Source of the DNA: Gari tellinella
Taxonomy: Eukaryota > Mollusca > Bivalvia > Cardiida > Psammobiidae
Direction of reading: 5' to 3'
Assembly: GCA_922989275.2 (NCBI GenBank)
Contig: OV277871.1
Location: 29,212,693-29,276,692 of the forward strand
DNA length: 64,000 bases
Each line of letters starts with the position of its first letter. Positions within the stretch are counted from its first letter, which is position 1. A program made the translations under genes and the position numbers. The notes below the pieces were generated by a model, which had not been told where the DNA came from, did no database searches, and worked only from the letters and a program-made list of their open reading frames with translations. This document shows, one piece after another, positions 42,201 through 64,000 of this stretch.

Positions 42201-45144
42201 ACTGAATAAAATAACTATCCACTATTTTCTTTAAGTGGAGGAATAAATTAAAGGCGTAATAAATCGCTCACCTGGGACCGTTGATGTAAATGTAACATAT
42301 CTTGGAAAGCTGAGAAATTATGACAATATGATTGTGCCAATTGCTGATTGGATGATGCTGAGTGCAGAATAGCTAAGCTTAGGGTACTGTAGTTTAAGAG
42401 AAGATTTTTTAAGCTTTTTTTTTTGAAAATCTATTTTTAGCTCCTGTGACCTAGATATGCAACGGACCGGAACTATTTGAACAATATTGATAAAGTATAC
42501 CTCTAGAAGTTACACCATGCCAAATATCAAAGCTCTAGCTATATTAGTTTCAGAGAAGAAGAGGTTTGACGATTTCACTTTATAACTCGTAATGTAAATT
42601 TGTGACCCCCGGGGCGGGTCATATTTGACCCCAGGGGCATAATTTGAACAATCTTGATAGAGGAACTGAAGATGATGCTTTGTGCAAAATATCTAAGCTC
42701 AGGGTACTGTGGTTTCAGAAAAGAAGTTTTTTTTAGTTTTGATTGAGAAAAAAAATCTATTTTTAGCTCCTGTGACCTAGATATGCAACGGACTGGAACC
42801 ATTTGAACAATATTGGTAAAGTACCTCTAGAAGTTACAATATGCCATATATTAAAGCTCTAGCCATATTAGTTTCAGAGAAGAAGAGGTTTGAAGATTTC
42901 ACTATATAACTCTTTGTAAATTTGTGACCCCCGGGGCAGGGTCATTTTTGACCCCAGGGATATGATTTGAACAATCTTGATAGAGGACCTGAAGATGATG
43001 CTTTGTGCAAAATATCTAAACTCAGGGTACTGTGGTTTCAGAGAAGAAGATTTTTTAAGTTTATATTGAAAAAAATCTATTTTTAGCTCCTGTGACCTAG
43101 ATATGCAACGGACCGGAACCATTTGAACAATTTCCGTAAAGTACCTCTAGAAATTACACCATGCCAAGTATCAAAGCTCTAGCTATATTAATTTCAGAGA
43201 AGAAGCGGTTTGAAGCTTTCACTATATAACTCTATGTAAATTTGTGACCCCCGGGGCGGGGTCATTTTTGACCCGGGGACATAATTTGATCAATCTTGAT
43301 AGAGGACCTGTAGATGATGCTTTGTGCAAAATATCTTAACTCAGGGTACTATGGTTTCAGAGAAGAAGATTTTTTAAGTTTTTATTGAAACAATCTATTT
43401 TTAGCTCCTGTGACCTAGATATGCAACGGACCAAAACCATTTGAACAGCTTTTAAAGAGGACCCTATAAGGATCATTCCTGCCAAGTTTGGTTAAAATCC
43501 ATCAAGTGGTTTAGGAGGAGATGTCGTTAAATTGTTGACGACGAACAGATGAACGACGGACGAACGAACGACGACGGACAGAGGACGATCAAAATAGCTC
43601 ACCTTGGCACTACGTGCCAGGTGAGCTAAAAAGGCATCATGGGTTAAGAAAGAGACATTACACTTTATGTTTGTACCTACCATTGTTAGCAGCGATGACC
43701 ATGGACACGTGATTGTCATCTTTCACATGAAGGAAGCCAACCTCCCTATGCATAGGTTTCATAGTCTCTGCATGCCAAGAGTAGAAACTGCAAAACAACA
43801 ACAGGGTTCCAGTTCCGTGTTCAAATACCATTGTTTGCTGTTTAGGTTAGCAGAAACTGTTTGTGCCCCGTGTGAAGCGTGTGGGGTACAGCAGAGAAAA
43901 CGTTTTCTTTTCAAATAACCCCTGCTATGTTTAAACAATTATTTTCATTGCAAACAGTTTTGGAGCCAGATCAGACACCAGGTTACCCGGTGTCTGATCA
44001 GGCTCCAAACTGTTTGCCACTCAGATTAAAACTAGTAGTCTGAATTTGTCAAAATTATGTCATTTTCTATATTTCATTGCAATGTGTTTGCGTTTGAATG
44101 AAATAATTAGGTTTTCTCTACTGTATTTCAAACCGGTAGCCAACTGGCATCGATGGCCATCGACGACCATTGATTTCTTAACTGAACTCATCACAGATAA
44201 GAGGTAGTAAACTGAACACATCCAACACTTTATCATTCATATCAGCCAGGATCCTATATGGTGTTACTACTCATTAGAATCGTCTAAATGAGGCCATTCT
44301 AATGAGTAGTGACACCACAGGGTTTAATGCAGAAATAAAGATTTAAGTTTTTGAAATGCGTTCTCCCCTTATCTGGATAGAGTGCTGCAACAATTCTAAA
44401 TATTTACATACTAGTAGTCTGGTACAGTTAAATTTGTATTACCGGTAAGCAAATATTTAATTCGACCTATCACAGGAAATATTTCATATAGTACATATTG
44501 ATGGCTGTATAAAGCAATTTTCTCTAGTGGAGGAATAAACTAACAGATGTAAAGACATGTATCTGTTGGGTAATGGGCTAAGCCACAGGTGCCCTTCACA
44601 CGCTATGTCTCTCTACACTTCCCGGTTTTACACACATAACCCGTTCACTCATAAATATACCTTTTTACGTCTCTAATTTATTCCTCTACTCAAGGATACA
44701 GTTCCAATTTATACAGTCATGAATATTTATCATAAGATGGGTTTTTTTCTATTTTCTTTTTTAAAGCAGGCTGAAAGTAAAGCAGAATGTGCCCTTTGGC
44801 ACATTCTGCTTTACTTTCAGCCTGTGCTTTAAACTCCCATCTGCTAGAATACAGAAAATATTTCTTATGTTACATATTTGTGACTGTATAAAATAGAACT
44901 GTTTTCTTCAGTGGAAGAATATATTAAATGTGTCAAAATGTGTATCTATGACATAATGGGTTGAAAATACAAAAAGGTGTACGTGTATACCTAAACTGAA
45001 GATTAGGCTGTCCTACATGTGTAAACTCAATTTCTTCTCCGTATTTGAAGTCCTTGATTGTTGGGTAAACACCTTTCCCATTTTCTGTCCTCCATTTGCC
45101 CAGTAGCCATGAGACTTTGTTGAGCTTGCCATGCAGGCTTGGAA
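39129..45144 (-). CDS. Nitrobindin-like heme-binding protein (THAP4 C-terminal family), 5' end missing
   Basis: Nitrobindins are ten-stranded beta-barrels that hold ferric heme and bind or isomerise reactive nitrogen species; in vertebrates the domain is the C-terminus of THAP4. Exons 45144-44991, 43787-43681, 40162-40059 and 39239-39129 join in phase to about 158 residues. Markers: WLLGKWRTENGKGVYPTIK, FTHVGQPNLQFSFYSW, KPMHREVGFLHVK, EGKVNDQELFVESHTVGRL and the C-terminal LTNHLCATYEKV, whose His sits where the family has its heme ligand. The first seen exon starts two bases into a codon, so at least one 5' exon exists upstream. I found none before GPR180 and saw no THAP zinc finger, so this is probably a stand-alone nitrobindin, but a THAP fusion cannot be excluded. 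Confidence 0.9.
39435..39678. mobile_element. MITE-A in nitrobindin intron
   Basis: TTAACACTTTACTCCATAGC ... GTGGAGTAATTACTTAA. Confidence 0.85.
39768..39981. mobile_element. MITE-D, complete, inverted twin of 4672-4885
   Basis: TTAACCCTTAGCCCGCC ... GGCAGGCTAAGGGTTTA, the same element in opposite orientation with very few differences. Confidence 0.93.
40059..40162 (-). CDS. Nitrobindin exon C
   Basis: Reads GITDVAEGKVNDQELFVES then VGRLTFGKD, matching family VEEGEVNGQELCIASHS. Acceptor CTATTTCAG, donor GTAAAC. Confidence 0.93.
40295..41752. mobile_element. MITE-H containing a MITE-A containing a pearl-like element
   Basis: Outer ends CAGGGCTGCCATAAGTTGA and AAATGGCAGCCCTG. Inside, a MITE-A (about 40373-41703) is itself split by the pearl-like element 40394-41597. 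Confidence 0.75.
40394..41597 (+). mobile_element. Pearl/Helentron-like element
   Basis: Same termini as the copy at 60229 (AGCTCACCTGAGCTAGCTC ... GGGCCTTCAGGCCC TCTTGTT) with about six core units around TGTTTACACTCTAGAGGCC. Sits inside a MITE-A copy that itself sits inside a MITE-H. Confidence 0.85.
42019..43647. mobile_element. MITE-A split by a pearl-like element
   Basis: TTAACTCCGTACCCCATATA at left, AAAGGCATCATGGGTTAA at right; the two halves flank 42262-43626. Confidence 0.8.
42262..43626 (-). mobile_element. Pearl-like element with 320-bp core repeat
   Basis: Ends with CACTACGTGCCAGGTGAGCT like the 6436 element. Four core units; CTATTTTTAGCTCCTGTGACC recurs (19-base part) at 42431, 42757, 43077 and 43394. 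It splits a MITE-A copy whose halves lie at 42019-42261 and 43627-43647. In the nitrobindin intron between exons C and B. Confidence 0.8.
43681..43787 (-). CDS. Nitrobindin exon B
   Basis: Reads FYSWHAETMKPMHREVGFL, holding the strongly conserved KPMHRE motif, and ends at donor GTAGGT inside a Gly codon. Confidence 0.93.
43950..44027. mobile_element. MITE-D type core, perfect hairpin
   Basis: CAAACAGTTTTGGAGCCAGA then TCAGACACC and complement; termini not recognised. Confidence 0.8.
44200..44387. mobile_element. MITE-B, ends decayed
   Basis: AGATAAGAGGTAGTAAACTG ... CCTTATCTGGATAGAGTGC. Confidence 0.75.
44475..44966. mobile_element. MITE-A fragment and a long symmetric MITE-A
   Basis: 44475-44581 is a right half. 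44637-44966 has the long arm on both sides of the core (TAACCCGTTCACTCATAAAT ... GACATAATGGGTTGA), about 330 bp. Confidence 0.8.
44991..45144 (-). CDS. Nitrobindin exon A
   Basis: Reads LNKVSWLLGKWRTENGKGVY then FTHVGQPNLQF, the first strands of the barrel with the lipocalin-like G-x-W turn. Acceptor TGTTTCAG, donor GTATAC. A second, diverged copy of the acceptor side lies about 110 bp upstream. Confidence 0.9.
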
Positions 45145-45540
45145 CTGAAACAGTTATCGGAGTTCTAGAATACAGGAAGTAATCTAAACGTTTTCAACAT
45201 TTTCTTCTCTTTGTCTTCTCCAAACCTTAACATAAATGTATAACCACCATGGAGGCTTGGAACTGAACAATTATCAGAGTTCTAGATCAGAGGAGTACAG
45301 TCGAACTTCGATATCTCAAATTCGCTTAACTCGAACTATCCGATAGTTCGACACATGATCTGCATTATTTCATGGTAGGTTAAGTCGAACATACCCATAT
45401 TTTAAAGTTAAAACGTGGCTAAGCCAAAATTGACTTCGAGATATCGAAGTTCGACTGTAATCTAAACGTTTTCAACATTGTCTTCTTTTTTTTGTCTTCA
45501 ACAAATCTTAACATATTATATAACCACCTGTCTCATCTAT
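45130..45540. repeat. Tandem duplication at the nitrobindin exon A acceptor, MITE-F in second copy
   Basis: GAGGCTTGGAACTGAA..ATTATC and CTAAACGTTTTCAACATT occur in both copies (45131-45240 and 45250-45540). The second is enlarged by a MITE-F. Confidence 0.85.
45296..45459. mobile_element. MITE-F, complete, TA-flanked
   Basis: TACAGTCGAACTTCGATATC ... GATATCGAAGTTCGACTGTA, 164 bp, TA at both ends, Tc1/mariner-like. Confidence 0.9.
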
Positions 45541-45659
45541 TTTAACACTAAGTAACTCTTGTGGGTTATTATGTTCCTTTGTGGATCATTTTTGTTAACA
45601 AAACTTTAACCAGTCTATTTTGAATTTTGGTAAATTTAATAAATACTGCTAAAAAATTA

Positions 45660-46009
45660 GCGAAACAGTGTAGACCCTGATCAGAGGGCTCCTTTAAGAG
45701 CCCTCTGATCTGGGTCTTCCCTGTTTGCAAGGTTACAAGTAATCTTAAAGAGGTCCATGATGTTGAAAGAGTTGAATGCCTCATGGGAGCACTGAAAAGT
45801 TCTAAAATGGCAAAACAGTGAAACTATTACTTTTGCAAACAGTTTGGATCTAGATGAGACACTATAAAATGCATTGTCTTATCAGGTTCCAAACTGTTCA
45901 ATACTCTGCACCTATTCGAAAAGAAATTTTAGCAAATTCTTCATCTACAAAAAATAGACAACAAATGTAGTGCTCATGCAGCTAAGATTTACTTTAAAAG
46001 AGTTAAACG
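45660..46009. mobile_element. MITE-C core and MITE-D type element
   Basis: 45660-45728: CCCTGATCAGAGGGCTCCTT hairpin. 45833-46009: CAAACAGTTTGGATCTAGATG hairpin (shortened: AGTTTGGATCTAGATG) ending AAAAGAGTTAA. Confidence 0.75.
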
Positions 46010-46096
46010 TCTAACAGTTTTAGTTACATTCAGTGTTTTTGTCTGTTTGTTTTTTCAAAGATATTTGGAGAAGGTATTTATTGGAAGGGGTTGTGT

Positions 46097-46340
46097 TTAA
46101 CCTATTATCTCATAATCTGTTTTTAATTTTAAAGATGAGGTGATTACTTAAAGAAGGTTGAAAGTAAAGCAGAATTTGCCTTATATTGCATTCAGCTTTA
46201 TTTTCAGCCTGTTTTTAGATAACATCTGTTAGGAATACAGAAAATGTTTCTTATGGTACATATTCATGACTATAAAGTGGAACTATTTTCTTCAGTGAAG
46301 GAATAAATAAAAGGCATAAAAATGCATATTTATGGGGATG
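46097..46340. mobile_element. MITE-A
   Basis: TTAACCTATTATCTCATAAT ... ATGCATATTTATGGGG, core diverged. Confidence 0.8.
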
Positions 46341-46499
46341 TTTATTGAGTTACCTTTTGCTGCCATTTCTTTTTAACTCAGGATCAAATCTCTCTCAGCT
46401 CCTGTATGACAAAAAATCATCAATTATTAATATTCAATGTGTTGGAAAAAAGTTCTATTTGTAAATGGTACATATACATGCTAAACACAAAGTTTCCAA

Positions 46500-46720
46500 T
46501 TAACTTCCAGTTTCAAATTTAATCTAGAACATTTTAACTATAGTATTTATGGTTACTATATTGCACCACGACAAACAGTGCAGATCTTGATAAAAGGACT
46601 CCTTCTGATCTAGATCAGCACTGTTTGCTTAGGACATGTGTATTCTCAACAGGCACACTGTTTGCAAAGGATGCATATTATGATATATGTGTGACTCAGG
46701 GTTCAAACTTCAAAGGATTG
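46500..46720. mobile_element. MITE-C, diverged
   Basis: GACAAACAGTGCAGATCTTG core and CTCAGGGTTCAAACTTCAAAG end. Confidence 0.7.
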
Positions 46721-46852
46721 ACCCTTTACCCATTAGTTTGTTTGTAGTTTTGAACATAGGTGACCACTTAAAGCAGGTTGAAAGTAAAGTAGAATGTGCC
46801 TCAAGGGGCATGCTGCTTTACTTTCAGGCGGCTTTAAAGGGACTCGCAACCT

Positions 46853-47358
46853 GATGGTGTTCTTGTCAAAATAAAATAAAATACTCAAATAGAAGCAAAT
46901 TTGTAGCATTATTTGGCTTCTGACATTAAAAAAATTATGATCAGTCCAAAAAAAGTCTCAAGAATCGTCACCGAATCTTAGTTTTTTTAGATATTTTCCA
47001 TCGTTTTTCTATAGCGACTAGTAGAAGGTATAGTTGTTGTTGTTGCTTCTCTACACGGGCTCAGACATAAACCCGAGCCAAATAATGTACTATCAATCGC
47101 TACCAGTGAAGTAAGTTAATTCTCTACCATATATATAGAGAGCGCTCGTAGTCGAGTGGGTAAAGGCATTTCCTTATTTTTCATGTTTGTCTCCGCATGG
47201 AGGGTCACGGGTTCGAATCCCACAAGAGCTTCTTCTTTTTTTTGAAAAACATTTTTTAACAGAATTTATCATCCTTAACTAAATCTTACCCATTTATATA
47301 AGCATTTGACATATATTTACAAAATTACTATTTTTAATGCTAAATCTGGTTGCGAGCC
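46853..47358 (+). mobile_element. TIR element AGGGACTCGCAACC carrying a tRNA-like Pol III unit
   Basis: Left tip GGGACTCGCAACCTGAT, right tip CTGGTTGCGAGCCTC, inverted to each other. Flanks CTTTAA on both sides look like a target duplication. About 505 bp, no protein frame; a tRNA-like gene at 47140-47240. Confidence 0.7.
47140..47245 (+). tRNA. tRNA-Ser/Leu-like sequence (pseudo-tRNA or SINE head)
   Basis: A box TAGTCGAGTGG and B box GGGTTCGAATCCC are textbook, a long variable arm CTCCGCATGGAG pairs, and a T8 tract follows as a Pol III terminator. The acceptor stem pairs only about five of seven and no regular anticodon arm forms, so it is probably not a working tRNA. Confidence 0.6.
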
Positions 47359-47440
47359 TCTTTAAGCTGCCATATGCTAAGATATAAGAAACATTTCTTA
47401 TGGTGCATGCTCATGACTATAGATTGGAACTACAGTATAG

Positions 47441-48470
47441 CCTCTGTTGATTGACAGCTCTCTTAACTGGAAGCATTTGTTTCTATCCAACCCTGCTGTT
47501 TGGTCCCTGCAATTTCCCTGTTTGTTTTATGCAACCAAACTCTATATTCATCCGATATTATTGTTATCCATTATCCAACATACCGTGACGGGTCGATGAA
47601 GGCAATTTAGAGGTTTTTCACACCTCTTTATCCGAGGGTATGCTCACCTGTGATGGTGTTGTGAGGTGAAAATATTTTTTGGAAGATGAGACTTGTCCGC
47701 CTTAATTGCTGTTCAAGGTTGCCAATACATTGTCATTTAGCTCTTTAAATGACTTGTGTGGATTTTTATGTTCCTGTTTGCACTGAACTTTCAAGGACCT
47801 TGATAAGTAGTCCACATGTGCACAGTTACATGATATGGAGCTATTTCTCGTCTTTGCCATATCCTTCATACGGGACGACAACTGTCACAAACTATAATGT
47901 CGTTCCAGGGGTTCATTAATACCTCATTAATGAGACTACTTGATAAGATGTTTGTTTTTTGTAAAACTCCCAACAATAATAACTTCTGACACTTAAAAAT
48001 GAAAGAAAATGCGTGTCAGATCTTCAATATCATTTAAGATATAAAAAAACTAGAATGACACAACTAAACGATTTTGATTTACAATATTTTATCCATTTGT
48101 TTACCTAAACGTGACTTTTTCTTTCTCTTTTACTTTCGGTTCACTGATGCAAGGAAAGTTAACTCTTGGGAATCTTTTTTTAACCCGGCTTATCATACAA
48201 CAGTACAGGAACAAGGATACCAGCAAAGTCGTAAAACAATTCTGGTAGATAAAGAAGATAAAATAAACTAAAACACGTCTAACACTTCTTAATTTCGATA
48301 TTTAATTCACAGTAACTGAATTCACGCAACACTTTCAATAGAATGACAATTTACGTTATAGAAGTTTACGACATAACACGTTGTATTGTCATCATAATTC
48401 GCGGTTACAGCGACTAAAGACATAACTTCGATAAACATATTTGCAAGTATGAATTAGGCTCAAATTTAAT
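47441..48470. other. 5' flank of GPR180, nitrobindin 5' exon expected further up
   Basis: 47455-47655 has AACTGGAAGCATTTG and TTTTTCACACCTC, unclassified repeat traces. The rest is AT-rich without a supported exon. Confidence 0.4.
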
Positions 48471-63881
<15,411 letters not shown>

Positions 63882-63966
63882 TATACTGTCCCACTGTGAT
63901 ATGTACAGATTTGGCAAGATTGGTGTCCCTTGGGGCTGGAAAAAAACTCAGCTTTCAGCACCGTTA

Positions 63967-64000
63967 GTTATCCCATTACCCAATAGCCAGGTTCTAGTTT
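63967..64000. mobile_element. MITE-A, cut by window end
   Basis: TTATCCCATTACCCAATAGC and AGGTTCTAGTTT, start of another copy in the GPR180 3' flank. Confidence 0.75.

Larger units (their letters stand above)
46722..47440. mobile_element. MITE-A split by a tRNA-bearing TIR element
   Basis: ACCCTTTACCCATTAGTTTG core up to CGGCTTTAAAG, then resumes CTTTAAGCTGCCATATGC after the insert 46853-47358. Confidence 0.8.

Noticed and set aside
42575..43122. Two similar minus-strand frames starting MVPVRCISRSQELK.
   Set aside because: They are translations of the 320-bp tandem unit of a pearl-like element.

Overview
The window looks like a bivalve mollusc nuclear genome: AT-rich, intron-rich genes, a C1q-domain gene of the kind expanded in bivalves, pearl-like tandem-core elements, and a very dense load of foldback MITEs. 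A dreissenid or other heterodont is possible, but the species cannot be proved from sequence alone. Most open frames here are repeats. The real genes are built from short exons, which I assembled by family similarity, GT/AG sites and codon phase.

Five protein genes can be supported. (1) UVRAG, minus strand, about 27604 to 2766, 16 coding exons. (2) A secreted C1q-domain gene, plus strand, 12911-14612, nested in a UVRAG intron. (3) LAMTOR4 (Ragulator subunit), plus strand, 32097-35041, three exons. (4) A nitrobindin-like heme-binding protein (THAP4 C-terminal domain family), minus strand, 45144 to 39129, four exons seen and the 5' exon not found. (5) GPR180, plus strand, 48471-63881, nine exons, complete. 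UVRAG and LAMTOR4 are head to head about 4.5 kb apart. LAMTOR4 and the nitrobindin gene converge. The nitrobindin gene and GPR180 diverge. UVRAG (Beclin-1/VPS34 autophagy and endosome complex) and LAMTOR4 (mTORC1 anchoring on lysosomes) act in the same lysosome/autophagy circuit.

Repeats fill introns and intergenic DNA. Names used below: MITE-A, TTAA-flanked, termini like TTAACCCATTACCCCATA, about 250 bp, some 50 copies or pieces; MITE-B, termini CAGGGCTCCAGATAAG, about 190 bp, 5-6 bp target duplications; MITE-C, TTAACYCTTT termini with a core around GACCCTGATCAGAGGGCTCC; MITE-D, TTAACCCTTAGCCTGCC or TTAACTCTTTG termini with a GGATCC-rich core; MITE-E, termini CGGTAAAACCTCTATTA flanked by TA; MITE-F, CAGTCGAACTTCGATATC, TA-flanked; MITE-G, a 140-bp TTAA element; MITE-H, CAGGGCTGCCATAAGTTGA. 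Nearly all have a long perfect hairpin at their centre, and A and E (also C and D) share related cores under different termini. Also present: five pearl/Helentron-like elements with 145-320 bp tandem cores, tRNA-headed SINEs, a LINE ORF2 C-terminus, a TIR element carrying a tRNA-Ser/Leu-like Pol III unit, several tandem arrays, and a 35-bp minisatellite whose unit is the splice acceptor of GPR180 exon 8.
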